Shown one piece after another: positions 1 through 11,140 of a stretch of DNA of 64,000 nucleotides. This stretch comes from Edaphochlamys debaryana (lineage: Eukaryota > Chlorophyta > Chlorophyceae > Chlamydomonadales). The notes under the pieces were generated by a model that ran no database searches, was not told where the DNA came from, and saw only the letters and a program-made list of their open reading frames with translations. The DNA lies in NCBI GenBank assembly GCA_016858145.1, contig JAEHOE010000014.1:1054001-1118000 (forward strand). The letters are read 5' to 3'. A program made the translations under genes and the position numbers. Positions within the stretch are counted from its first letter, which is position 1. The number at the start of each line of letters is the position of its first letter.

Positions 1-1487
1 GGGCGTGAGGCTGGTGGGGTTCTGGGATTATTGCGCTGTGACTGCATGTTGGCAGAACCGTGCAACCTCCGCCGCCTGCCATCTATCCCCGAGGGCGACA
101 CGAGGGGCAGCACCGGTACGCCGCCAGCTGACAACGTCATGCATGCATGCGTCAGTCTCAGGGCTGCAGCAGCCCGCCTGTCTGAGGTAGCTGTCCGCGA
201 GCTGAGCTGCTGCGGTCCTGACCATCCTATCACCTACAGCGTACCCCCTCCTTGCCCTCGGCATGGTCATATCACTGTGTCGTCAGGGCCCACCATTCCC
301 ACCACCAGGCCGTGTGGAGGCAAGGCGCCTGCCGTGTTACTCCGTTGCATGTGTGCCGGGCAGTTTCCGGATACACAGCCTTTGAAACGCACTCGGGATC
401 TGGATTGGCCCCCTAGTAACCAGATTGCCGAGGCCCGCAGCAGATGGGGAGCACACGGGCCAGCACGTGACGCAATCATCCGCAAGGCACGGGACGTGGC
501 CCCCCAACAGCCCGTCAGTCCCGTGGCATGACATCTCGCCGGCCCACCCCAACCGCTCCTTGTAACGTGCTAGATAGTCTTGCTCCTCGTGTGCCACACG
601 GGGGCTGTTGCCCGCCATCCCCAACCACCACGCCGCGTGCACTGCCCATCCGTGCACTCTGCCAAACCATGCCTCCAGTCCTCCATCCCTAGACTTGAGG
701 AGCCTGGAGGCTGAACCGTGGAAGCAGACCCACATGCAACCCCTCACGACGCACGAAGGCACACACAACGTCACATCAACACCACATGTATACGTGAAAG
801 CCGGTAGGTATAAGGCCCCAGAGTCTGGGGTTCCCGCCTCCATGCATAACGACCCCAAGCCCTGCCAAGCCGGTAGGCGGTTATGAGCTAAATCCTAGTT
901 CCCGCCTCCACACGAGTGGCCGCCCCCACCCAACCCGCCCGTCCACGTCCGCAGCCCCGCACTCCGCCGGGGCCCGGCTACACCGCCTCCGCCCACACCG
1001 CCCGTTGTTTACCACCGTCGTCGCCAGCACATGCTACCCCTTCCCCCTGGTGTGGGGCTACCGCCCCGAGGGCGCGCGTGCCCTCGCTTTTCCGCCGTCG
1101 CCGCTGCAAAGTTCCCCTGCTGGTGAGGTACCGTTTTGGTTGTGGTGACGCTGCCAGTCCGGGCTGGGCTGCCAACACTGCGCCGCCCGTGCCTGTGCCT
1201 GCTCATGCCCTCTCCCCTCCCCGTGTGACCGCGACCGGGAGGGCACTGGGGTGCACATGCAGGGCCGAGGCCGCCGCGTGCCGGCCCCAGATCTCCCCCA
1301 GCCACTCAGCCCAGGCCCGGGGCCAGCCCGAGACGGGGTCGGGAGCACCGGCATCAGCAGCGGAGTCGGCTGCTACGCAGCAGAAGCAGAGAGCGCCTGG
1401 GCAGAGGCTCGGGCCTCGCCTGGGCCGGCGCAGCGGCGGGCGCTGCCAGCAGGGCCGCGGGGCGCTTGCATCGCGGCGTGGGCGGCA
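1..1487. other. No gene seen; possible 3' flank of the phosphatase gene
   Basis: No reading frame here shows a recognisable motif or a credible splice structure; the open frames look like GC-driven chance. A TGTAA motif on the plus strand at 561-565 could be the polyadenylation signal of a plus-strand gene lying mostly to the left, but no coding end supports this. A phrase of about 17 bp (ttcccgcctcca and its flank) occurs near 830-843 and again near 899-910. The part next to 1488 may be 3' UTR of the minus-strand phosphatase transcript. Confidence 0.4.
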
Positions 1488-2900
1488 TTACTGCCGCCGC
1501 ACGCCCAGCCTGCGGTCCGGCAGGCGCTGCCCCTGCTGCCCGTGCGATGCCTGCCGCTGCGGGGGCTCCGGGCCGGCCTCACGCGCCAGCCTGCTGCGCC
1601 CCGGGCTCGAGCCCGCGGGCTCAGCAGGCGGCGGCCGAGCCGGGCCCGGCCCGTGCCACCCCCGCTGCTGCTGCGCCTGTTGCGGCGTTTGGCCCGCAGC
1701 CTGCTGCTGGCCCAGCCTGGGGAGCCGCATGGGCGCAGCCCCGGCCTCCGCAACCATCGGCTGCCGCTGCTGCTGCCACTGCTGCTGAGGCTGAGCCTGG
1801 GGCGGGCCGCCCCGGCCGTGCCACGCCTGGTCCCGGCTCACGGTGCCGTGCTGCGCGTGCGGCGCCTCTGCGTGCAGAGCATAGGGCGGCGGCGTGCGCT
1901 GCGGGGCCGGGCCGTGACGCCCGTGCTGCGCCTGCGCCCCCCAGGGCGAGTGGGGGCTGGGACCCGCGTGCTCGTGCTCGGTCGCGTAAGGCGGCGCCGC
2001 AGGGCCCTGCTGCGCATGCGGGGCGTAAGATGCGCCACGAGGTGCAGCCCGGCCAGCTGGTCCGTTGGGCTGGGCCTGCGGCTGCGGCTGGGCCTGGTGT
2101 GCGTGCTGCGCGTGCTGGCCGCGCCCCGCGCCTGCGCCCGAGCCCGCGCCGTAGCCGTAGCCGTCCGGGTGACCGTGGCCGGCGGTGGCTTTGGCGGCGG
2201 GGCCTGAGCCGACGCCGGTGCCGTTGCCCTCGCCCGAGCGCCGCTGGGCGTCGTCGGAGCGCCACTGGGCCCTGAGGCCCCGCAGGTGCTGCTCCTGTGC
2301 CGCCAGCCTGCACCGCTGCTCGTCCAGTCGCTGCTGAAGCGCCGCCACCTTGGCCGCCTCCGCCGCCTGCCGCCGGGCCCCGGGCGACGCGCCCGGGCCC
2401 AGCCGGGCCCCGTGGGGCCCCTGCTGGACGTGGGCTGGGCCATGGCCCTGGGCCTGCGCCAGCGCCGCCCGGCCGTACGCGACTGCCAGGGGCGGCCCGC
2501 GCCGGCCCGGACGGGAGGCCGGCCGCGGGGAGACCGCCCGTGGAGGCGAGCGGTCCAACGGCGCTGGCGACACCGTCACAGGTGGCAGCAGGAGCTTCGC
2601 CTCGCCCGGCCCCGGCCCCAGCGCACCCCGCCCGGTCCCGGTACTGCCCCAATACCCCGCGTCCCGATCGCCCAGCAGACCCAGATCAGGATCCAGCCCC
2701 ATCGACCTCGGATCCAGGTTGAGGTCCAGGTGCGGATCCAGACCGATGTCGTACGGATCCAGCAGCTCGTCGTCCGAGTCCACCCAATCGTCAGGCACGG
2801 GCAGCAGCTCCGGCGGCGGCGTCAACCACACCAGGGCCCCCGGCGGCGCGCCGCGCAGCAGCGCCGCCAGCAGCGGGGGCAGCGACGACGGCGGAAGGAG
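1488..2900 (-). other. Long open frame in register after the PP2C stop codon (possible C-terminal extension)
   Basis: Directly after the amber codon of the phosphatase (2903-2901) the same frame stays open for about 470 codons, to a stop at 1490-1488. The deduced peptide is not random-looking. It starts with Leu/Pro-rich sequence, then has an acidic stretch with repeated GLDP/LDP units (roughly residues 45-75), a predicted coiled coil (QAAEAAKVAALQQRLDEQ and following), then a long His/Gln/Ala/Pro/Gly-rich tail. Such tails are common on algal regulatory proteins. It has no in-frame ATG near its beginning, so it is unlikely to be an independent gene. It could be reached by stop-codon readthrough, by a cryptic intron skipping the TAG (GT at 2902 to CAG ending at 2644 would keep frame), or the TAG could be an error. 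Other frames here are also stop-poor, so chance is not excluded. Confidence 0.4.
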
Positions 2901-5510
2901 CTACGCCGGCGGCGGCGAGTAGTTGAGCCGCACCGCGACAACCGTGGTGTTGTCGCCCGACCCACGGTTGCGCACGGCCTCACGCACCAGCGCCTCGGAC
3001 AACTTGGCGGCCGAGAGCTGGTGCTGGGCCTTGCAGAAGTGCGCCACGTCCTCGTTAGTCATCACGTCCTGCGGGTTGCGAGCGGCGATACCGGTAGATC
3101 ATGACCTTTCTTCCCTTTCGGTTGCTCCCGCTCCCGCTCCCGCTCCCGCTACCCCTGTCCCAACCTCCCCACCCTCCGGCACCCCGCTCACCCACAGCCC
3201 GTCGCTGGCGATGATGAGCCAGCGGTCCCTCCGCAGCAGCTGCCGGCAGCTGACCGTGGGCCGGGTCGACACGTAGCGCGCAAAGTCGGCGTCGCCGATG
3301 GCCCTCGCCACCGCCAGGGAGCCGTCGATGCGCCAGGTGCCAAACAGCTGGATCACGGTGCCGCCCGCGGCCTGGGGTGGTTGGAGAGGGGTGGGTGGGT
3401 GGGTGGGTGCGTGGCAGGGTTTGGTCAAGTGGGCCCAATGCCGCCTGGGAGAGGCGCGTGACGAGCGTGGTGAGGGGTTGGGCGGAGGACTGGACACACA
3501 CGCAGGCGCTCTTGAACCGGCACAGGGGACTCTGCAGCACCGCCATCCAGCCCTCCTGCGCCCCTCCCCGCAACTCCCGCTCAGCAACAAACGCCTCCCC
3601 GCACCCCCCCCCCAACCCGCAACCCATACCCTTCCCACCCACACCCACACACCGGACCCACCTGCACGCGCCGCGTCTCCTCGCTCAGCTTGGCCGGCCC
3701 CAGCTTGTGGTCCACGCTCAGCTGCGTCGCGTCCGGCCGCCCCGCGCCGCCGCCCCCCGTGGCGCCCAGGTCGCCCGCGTCGTCCCACGACACCATAACG
3801 GAGCGCGAGTCGCCCACGTTGGCCGACAGAACCCAGGGCACGCCGCCGGCCTGGGATGGGTGGGGTTGAGGGGAAGGGTGTAGGGAGAGACGGGATTTAA
3901 TGCTGAGCCTGAGCCTGAGCCTTGTCGTCAACTCTTCAGAAAAGCGTGGCTTGCCTGTGGCCCGCAAAACCGGGCCACACCAGTGAATACGCGCCTTCTG
4001 CTGCGCAGATCCCACTTTGCCTTGCCAGGCGGACTACCGTGCCTCGGCCTGCCTCCTACCTTCCCTGCTTCCCGCAGCCTCCCCCCCATCCTGCCCCCCC
4101 TCCCTCCGATCTCTCCCCCACCCACCCACCCCCATCCCCACCTGCACCAGCAGCGCCATGGCCACGCACGACCCTGCCGTCATGCGCCCCGCCAGCGCCG
4201 CGTTGCCCGCCCCCACAAACACCTCCTCCAGCACCGCCGCCACGTCGTTGGGCGAGCCGCCGCCCGCCACCAGCGCCTGCACGGCCTCCATGGCGCGGTT
4301 GAGCAGGCAGTAGGAGGAGGACAGCCAGTGGGAGACCTGCTTGCCGCCTGGGGTCGGGGGTGGGTTTGGGGTGGGGAGGTGGGGGGTGGGTTGGTTGTAA
4401 GGAGGGAGGTGGGTTGCGAGGGCGATGGGGGACGTTCCGCCGCACGGAGCCCCAAAACAGACGCTCAGACCCTGCCCGATCCGCCGAACTTGTCGTACAC
4501 CGCCAACTTCCCAGACCCGGAGAAACGTGTCCTCACCGTGTCCGTCGTACACGGCAGCGCCCAGCAGCAGGTTGGGCAGGTTGCCCATGCCGGGGGTGGA
4601 GGTGGGGTCGGCGATGGTGCGGTAGTCCTCCTGGTAGCCGCGACTGCCCATGCTCTGGTTGCTGCCCACCGAGAACGTGAGGCCGGGGACGGACGAGGAG
4701 GCGCGGCCCAGCGTGCCCGTGCCCGGGCGCGAGCCGGTGACGGCGGGGGGCGCGGTCGCGAGCAGGGAGGACTGGGTCGGCGGCCGCGAGCCGGTGTTGG
4801 TGGGCAGCGAGCTCGAGAGGTTGAGGCCTGCCATGTTCATGTTGAACTGACCCGAGTTGCCGCGCTGCAGCGTGCCCGGAGGGCCCCCGCCGTTGAGCTG
4901 TAGCGCGCCGGGCATTGCGCCGTTGGGGCCGCCGAAGGTGCCGGATGGGCCCGAGCGCGGGCCAGCTTCCACCAGACGGGCTATGTTGGAGAGGCTGCCC
5001 GGCGGGGCCGTGGCTGCGAGGTTGCCGTTACCAGAGTTGCGGCGCCCGGGAGGGCCTGAAGAAGGGACGTAGCCGCCGGGCCCGATCTTTGGGGATGACA
5101 GGGTGTTCCCCAGCGTGGCGCCGCGCGTGGGCGTCTGAGAGGGCCGGGTCGCGCCGACGCCGTTCGCCTGGCTGGTGGGGGTCGGGGGTTCGCTGTTCAT
5201 GCGACCGCCTGCTGCGGCTTTGGGGCTCGCGAAGATGGACGGCTGAAGGTAGGGAATTGCTTGGGTTGTGTTCAGCGGCCGCCCGTTGAGACCATACCCC
5301 ATGCCCCCAAGCGCCGCCTGGACTCCCGTTCCCGAGAGAAATGTTTGGCTGTTGAGTCCATCCCCCTGTCTCTGCGCGGGGCAGAAAAGAGCCGCGGCAA
5401 TGGCGCATGCCGGTCAGCGGGGCGCCCCAGAGGCCGCGGGGCGCAAAGCGTCAACGTACCCTGGTGCCTCCAAACGGACTCTGGTACCGCTGATTGTTCT
5501 GCCGGCTCAT
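2901..5510 (-). CDS. PPM/PP2C-family serine/threonine protein phosphatase
   Basis: Metal-dependent Ser/Thr phosphatase, 542 aa from six exons: 5460-5510, 4537-5371, 4142-4347, 3662-3850, 3192-3371, 2901-3068. All phases close. Residues 1 to about 225 are a Gly/Pro/Ser/Thr-rich tail without a recognised domain. The catalytic core carries the PP2C motifs in order: GSRGYQEDYRTI, AAVYDGHGG (formed across intron 2), GSCVAMALL, SANVGDSRSVM, LSVDHKLG, GSLAVARAIGDADF, LIIASDGLWDVMTNEDV (formed across intron 5) and GSGDNTTVVAVRL. The acidic metal ligands of the family (ED, DGHGG, SDG, GDN) are all present, so it should be active. The first exon encodes only MSRQNNQRYQSPFGGTR; the ATG at 5310 inside exon 2 (MGYGLNGR) is an alternative start. 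Substrate and pathway cannot be told. An in-frame open region continues past the stop (see 1488-2900). Confidence 0.88.
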
Positions 5511-6604
5511 CGGGCCCAGGCCTTCAAGGCTGCGGGCTCAGCCGGACCAGGTGCTCGCTGCTCACGCCTCCTATGTCGAGGACCTCCGTCTCAACCAGCT
5601 GCTCTAGACATGGCTGAAACGTCTATGGCTCGTCGAAGCCGGTCGGGAACGAGGACGCTAATGGACTGGAGCTGCAGGGCGGACAGCGCGAGAAGCCAAC
5701 AGAGAACACCAGCCCGGCAAAATTTCAACGGTTTAATGAGCGTGAGCTCTCTGGAGCGGGCAAAGCCGCACTGCGTCAAAGCGGGCAAAATGCCTTGGCC
5801 GCGTGGACAGCCAAACGGTAAAGTGTGCTCGCGGTCGCAATGTAGGCCGAATGCTCTCTTGTATGGTACCGACAGAGCCTTGTTGCTCTTGCAAGTCCGA
5901 CTTTGCACAAGCCGTACGGCAACTTCGTGCCGCAGGTGTCGGAGGCCGCGCTGCACGAGTTTTCCGGCAACCCTCGCGGCGGCGGGGCTTCGGGGAAAGA
6001 GGAGGGGGGGCGACCAGGTTGGGCTGCGACGGTCAAAGCGGTATCGCCGTGCAGGGGGGGGGCCTGGGCCACGGGCGGGAAGCCTGCTACTGTGCCACAG
6101 CGCTGTCGGCGTCACCGTCCGGTGGCGGGCCTATCCCTATTACTCTAGCTATATGGTTCCTGACATGTGGCACACGTGTGGACATGGGGTATAGGGGCCG
6201 CGAGTACCTCGGGGCAGATTGACTGGGCCGCAAAATGCCGTCCCCAGGCCCCTGCACCACCACCACCACACCGCCACACCGCCACGCCGCCACCCACAAC
6301 ACGACCATCATCACCACACCCCAGCCTGGGGGTCCGGAGCCGCGCGTGCCCTCGTCACCTGCATTGCTTCCCAAAACCCCAGCCTGCCAGGCGCTCTGCA
6401 ACCTCTGATACTCACCATCTCCACCCGTCCCTAGCCTTTTGCCTCACCACGCTAACGTCGCATCCCCCTTCCCCGTTGCCATGGCCACGTCGAGGGCCAG
6501 ACACGTGCCCTCTGCACATGGCCCTGAAGCCCCCTCTCCCGCTGCAGCCCACGCCCTCCACCGCCCTTCAAGCTGCGCTACCGCACGCTCCCCGGCATCT
6601 CCGC
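5511..6604. other. Intergenic: promoter/5' UTR of the phosphatase and 3' flank of the next gene
   Basis: About 1.1 kb between two minus-strand genes. I find no spliced or unspliced gene. 6250-6330 is a low-complexity CAC/CCG-rich stretch. No TTACA (minus-strand TGTAA) was found to mark the 3' end of the upstream gene. Confidence 0.5.
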
Positions 6605-9250
6605 TCACCGCCGCCTGGCGCCCGCAGGCCCCCCCGCCGCCGCGGCCCCGGGCGGCGGCGCCTCGGCCCGTGCCAGCCTCACGTGGGGGGCCAGCTGCGC
6701 CCCGAACGCCCCCAGCAGGTTGGCGCCCTGCAAAGGAGGGCGCGCGAGCGGGAGCTGGGGGTTCAATAAAGGGGTGTGCGTGCGGGGCAATTGGTGTTGT
6801 TGACGACCCCCTGTGGGCCCCTCTTCCCACCTTCCTCCACCCCCAAAATCACCAGCACCACCCCCGTACCTCGTAGTGGCGGCCCTCGGGCACCAGCAGG
6901 GCGACCTCCACCGCCATGCCCGTCGTCCCCGGCCCCCCCAGGCGCTTCACGGAGGAGCCGTCGCGCAGCACGCCCGGCTCCTGCAGCGCGTACACGGATG
7001 CCAGGACCACCTGGGGGGGGGGGAGGGGGGAGAGAGGAGGGGAGGGAGGGGGGGAGGAGGGAAGGGAGGACGAGCAGGGCACATGTGGGAACATGCGTAA
7101 TTGACGAGACCTCAAGAAGCGGCGACCAAGACTGGCCCTGAGCCCCAGCGTGGGCCGGCGCTGCGGCGGGTCTAAGCCGGGCTCTCTCCTCGCCTCCCAC
7201 CCCTCAGTCTACCGGCAGTATCCTGCCGTACCTTGATCTCGTGCCCGTGGAATACCACCAGGTACTCGTTGCCCTCGCGGTAGCACTCGTACTCCACCTT
7301 GCCGCCCATGCCCTGCGGCGGCGGAGGGGCGAGGGGGGAGCCGGGGAGGGCCCAGCGCTGAGCCCAGGGTCCGCGGATGCCCCACGGGCCCGCACGCACG
7401 CCGAGTCACCCTGCATGCCTCTCAACCACCCCACCCACCCCACCCACCCCTTGAAGCAAGTTGCCTGCGCCCATCTCTCCTCCGTCCTCGGGCCCCCTCC
7501 TGCCCAGACCTCAGCGCCGCACCTTCCAGAGTTACACCGCCCTCGCTCCCCAGCGGGCCCTCCCTCGGACCCCCCCCCAAGCACTGTCGTCGCAGCTGCA
7601 CACACGGCACAGCCAACGTAGATGGCTTGCAGCACCCGCCCCCCCTCACCTTCCAGAACTCCAGCGCCCCCGCCCCCCAGCACGCCGCGTCCGTGACCTC
7701 CCGCATGGAGGCGGGAAGCGAGTTGAGCGCGGGGCCCTGGGGCGCAGCAGGGGGGGGGGGCGGGGGAGGGTTGAAAGGGGGGTGGGCCGAGGGCAGGGGG
7801 GTCAGGTCGGTGGTGTCGAGGAGGTGAGGCCCGGCGGTACCGCTGAGTCCCGCTCTCGCGCAACGAGACAGCAGGTGCACAGAGGTGGCTGGGGATGGGG
7901 GCCTGGGATGCGCATGGGGAGGGGCCTGCTGACTCTGCGCTGGGGACGGGCACCGGCCGGTCGCCCCACCTGGATCAGGGGCCCCTCGTGCCGCACCTCC
8001 CACCTGCAACCACGGTGAAGGGCAGGGGTAGCCAGCTCAGCGGGTTACGTGGAAGGACGAGTTTGGCGCTGTTCCCAGCCAGCTCCCAGCCCTCGGCGGG
8101 AGTCCTTGCAGTCCGTGCCCCTGCTGCACACCACACCCTGGAAACACACCCTGACACTACTCACGCCCACCCTCCCCTCCCCTTTCCGCACACGCCGCGG
8201 CACCGCTCCTAGGATCCCCAGCGGTGGTCACCTGGCACCACTCGATGCCTCTCACTCACACCCACGGAAAGGCCCCCCGCCCCTCCCGCCTTATGCAGGC
8301 CGCATGCCTCCCCCTCACCGCTCGGGTGAGTCGTCCTCGGAAGCCCTGAGGCCACTGACGCCCGTAACGATCCCCCTCCCCTGCCCCCTCCCCCCCCCCT
8401 CCCCTCCCCTCCCCTCCCCTCCCCCCTCCCCTCCCCCCTCCCCTCCCCTCCTCCCCCCTCTCCCCTCTCTCCTCTCCCCTTCCCCTCCCCCTACAGCGCA
8501 TACACCGGCCCTCACCGCTCGGGTGGGTCGTCCAAGAAGGGGTTGCTCTGCCGGGCCGCAGAGGCTGAGGGGTGCACGACTTGCACCGGCAGCCGCCGCG
8601 TCAGGCGCAGAAGCGTGCTGAGCCCGCCCGGCGGCGCTCCGCCGCCCGGCGGCAGCGGCAGCGGCAGCCGTAGCACCACCATGTGGGTCGCGTGGGTGGT
8701 GTAGGAGGCGCACAGGGAGCGGAGGAGGTTGGCCAGGGCGCCGATGCTCTCGGCCTTCTCAACCATGCCCAGGGCGCGGCATTCGGTCAAGGATGTCGCG
8801 CCCGCCGGCACGGCCGCCGCGTTGGCGCCAGAGTTTGGCGTAGCGCTGCTCATGGGGCTGTGTAGTGAGGGGAGGATGGGGTGCGTGGCACGCGGGAAAT
8901 GAGAGATGGGAAAGGCAAGAAGGAGGAGCGGGTGAGGGAAGACACGCAAGGGTGGGCGGAACATGGGCGGGAACTGCGCCGCACCTGAGCTCGGCCGATC
9001 ACCTCCTCGGTTGTTCACTCCCCCACAGCCCCACCGCCGATTTCCGCAGCTGCTTCAGCTACCGGCCAGAGCCCGGGAACATGAGGATGCTGAGCCCGCT
9101 GTGCTCCACGAGCATGAGGACAGTTTGCATAACGACGATAGTACACCCAAGCACTAAAAGGAAGATAAGGGCGTTGATGAGTAGCGGCGACCAGGGGCGA
9201 AGTGCAGCTGCGATTGCGGTGCAGGTGTTGCGCAGCCACGCGATGCACAT
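6605..9250 (-). CDS. Hypothetical protein with N-terminal membrane anchor
   Basis: I do not recognise this family. Seven exons give 331 aa with all phases closing: 9063-9250, 8516-8857, 7970-8003, 7650-7736, 7232-7312, 6870-7010, 6605-6727. Residues about 20-50 are strongly hydrophobic (PLLINALIFLLVLGCTIVVM followed by QTVLMLVEH), so the protein is probably membrane-inserted with a short N-terminal side. The rest is soluble, includes a region with alternating hydrophobic residues (KVEYECYREGNEYLVVFHGHE) that may be a beta sandwich, and ends in an Ala/Gly/Pro-rich tail. The start is the first ATG before the hydrophobic segment. A 34-nt exon (7970-8003, WEVRHEGPLIQ) is the least certain piece, but it fits phase on both sides. 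A degenerate copy of the exon-2 end at 8314-8336 could act as a 27-nt alternative exon. Confidence 0.68.
8314..8336 (-). repeat. Intronic echo of the exon-2 end and donor (331-aa membrane protein)
   Basis: On the minus strand this repeats the last bases of exon 2 and its GTGAG donor (original at 8511-8533) with one mismatch in 23. Offset is 197 bp into the intron. Confidence 0.75.
8371..8492. repeat. Polypyrimidine tract (C3-9T)n
   Basis: About 120 bp of nearly pure CCCCT-type repeats lying in the long intron between exons 2 and 3 of the minus-strand membrane-protein gene. On the coding strand it is an uninterrupted AGGGG-type purine tract with many G-runs, able in principle to form G-quadruplexes. 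Confidence 0.85.
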
Positions 9251-9558
9251 GGAGGCGAGTGTATCACGGCCTCTATACTGAGGTTATGGAGTGTCCTAGT
9301 GCGATGTGCCGACAGACCCGGTGGCCTGCCCTGCACGCGTGTCTCTCCGACCTCTCCCCTTTCCCCCCCGGCCGACAATGCGACGCCAGCATACCGCGGC
9401 ACTACGCCCCGTTGACTGGTACTAACCATCCCCGCCTCCAACTGACTTTCAAGTGCTGGTTAAGCGACTCTGCCCCACACGCGTGCCTCTCCAGCCTCTC
9501 GCCTTCGCGCCAACCCTCTTGCCCTTTCCCCTCGAACCCCCGCCTTCCTCCTCGCGCG

Positions 9559-10132
9559 CAGCGTTGCTATCTTCCCTGGGCCGAAGTGCGGGAGGTCCCG
9601 CACTCGGACCTCGGGTCCAAGCCCAAGAGTGCGAAAGCGGGCCGCACTTCGTGGCCCTTGGCGGCCCAAAACGTGCGACCGCACTTGGCAAGCGCTTGCC
9701 GCCCAGAAGTGCGGGAGAGTGCGGTGGAGTGTAGCGGAGGGCGCGGCGTTCTGGAGGCCTGTTTCAAGCGGATGAGTCTGCCTGGCTCTCGCCCTAGTGC
9801 ATGAGCTGATGTAGGCGGGCAACTGGGGGTCTTGAATTCCAGCAGCAACCCCGTAGTGTATGCTGCAAGTGCATGTGATGCGGGCTGGACGGTGGGGGTG
9901 GGAAGGGGACTGCCTGCCCGGCTGGCCGCGCCCGTTCGGTGGGCCCCCCAGGGGTTGAGGGGCCCCCGCACCTGAGCCGCCAGAAGGCTCAAAAATGTGC
10001 CGGCGCGGGCCGCACTCGCAACCAAACTTTGCTACAAAAGTGCGGGAGCTTCCGCACATGAGGCTCTTTCCGTCACCGAAAGTGCGGGATGGCCTCACTC
10101 CCCCGCACTTCCGCACTAAGATAGCAACACTG
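9559..10132. mobile_element. Non-autonomous hAT-type DNA transposon (MITE-like), 574 bp
   Basis: The ends are 15-bp terminal inverted repeats: CAGCGTTGCTATCTT at the left and, read inward on the opposite strand, CAGTGTTGCTATCTT at the right (one mismatch). They are flanked by a perfect 8-bp direct repeat CTCGCGCG at 9551-9558 and 10133-10140, the target-site duplication. CAG...CTG termini with an 8-bp duplication are the established signature of the hAT superfamily. Several copies of AGTGCGGGA and its complement cluster just inside both ends, like the subterminal transposase-binding repeats of hAT elements. No transposase frame is present, so it must be mobilised in trans. The perfect target duplication suggests a fairly recent insertion. 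It lies about 300 bp upstream of the 331-aa membrane-protein start. Confidence 0.88.
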
Positions 10133-10140
10133 CTCGCGCG

Positions 10141-11140
10141 TTGCAGCGGCGGCTACGTCGACGCGCTCAGCTGCGTCCCCCGACGTCGGGGGATGGCCCC
10201 TGCGAGTACAGAACCCCCGACGTCGTCCTGACTTCGCTGCATGGCCCCTGCGAGCACAGCAGCCCCCCTCCTCCCTTCCCCACGGCGGCCCCGAGCCTCT
10301 CCAAGCGGTGGCAACGCGTTTGGTCCCATGCGCCACGCCGCCACAGCCACCGCTGCCTGCCGAGAGTGCCGACACGTCCTGCGCTCTGCTGGGGAACCCA
10401 GTCTCACGCTGAATCCCCCCGAGTCCCCGGAAAGATAAGTGGCGTGTCCGAACGTGTTGCGTGGTGCGGCCCCTAGGATCGCCCGGCTGCTTGTTCCTGC
10501 CTGTCGCTCGGCCTCTCCCTCTTTCGGTTGCGTTGCGCACAGCCTAGTTGCGTTCAGCTGCATCCCCGTTCGTCTTCGTCCGGACTGCGCTGCACGGCCC
10601 CTGCGAGCATAGAACCCCCCGAGTCCCCGCCCGGCCCCCAAGTACCCTGCAGCCCTACCTGCAGCCCTACCGCTGAGAAAGCCCCTGGGCACTCGGGGCA
10701 CGCATGCTGCTGACGCCGCTGCTCGTTCCTCTCTCACGCTGGCACCAGGGGTGGCTGGCACCCAGAAAATCCCCCGTTATCACGCGTGCGGTGACTCCGG
10801 TGAGCGCTCTGCCCCCCATTATCCTCCAAGCTCGCTCCTTCTAAAGCCCTCGCTGTCACATCGGTCAGAAAAAGGGAGGCGTCGGTTCCTGCACTCCTGC
10901 CGCAAAAGCCCCTCCGCCAGTTGCGGGGCACACCGACCACCGCGGGCCCTGCCAGCCCTAGCGCAGCAAGCGTGCTCTCACACCCGCCTCCGGCCCCCGT
11001 CATGCCCCTGCCTCGGCGATGCGCATTGCTGGCACCCTGCCTTTTTCTCTTCGTTGCGACAGCGCGCTCAGCTGCATCCCCCTTCGTCATCGTCCGGACT
11101 ACGCTGCACGGCCCCTGCGAGCACAGAACCCCGTCATGCG
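10141..11140. repeat. Dispersed direct repeats, three copies of an about 75-bp unit
   Basis: A unit running from CAGCTGC through CGTCC.GACT and CGCTGCA to GGCCCCTGCGAGCA.AGAACCCC occurs at about 10166-10260 (with its 3' half doubled), 10552-10622 and 11067-11130, all in the same orientation and roughly 400-520 bp apart. The surrounding sequence is weakly similar as well (for example the TTCCT...CTCTTTC pieces before copies 2 and 3), so this may be a decayed larger tandem or a transposon relic. No coding function is apparent. 10177-10192 is a perfect 16-bp palindrome centred on GACGTC. Confidence 0.6.

Noticed and set aside
1251..2275. Overlapping plus-strand open frames of 270-320 codons
   Set aside because: They are Arg/Pro/Ala-rich mirror images of the GC-rich minus-strand frame, have no domain-like pattern and no splice context.
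7530..7536. Minus-strand TGTAA (TTACA on plus) as a polyadenylation signal
   Set aside because: It lies inside an intron of the 331-aa protein gene, with three well-phased exons still downstream; it may at most cause premature ends.
8250..8520. CRISPR-like or tandem array in the pyrimidine tract
   Set aside because: It is simple C/T repeat without regular spacers, in a eukaryotic intron.
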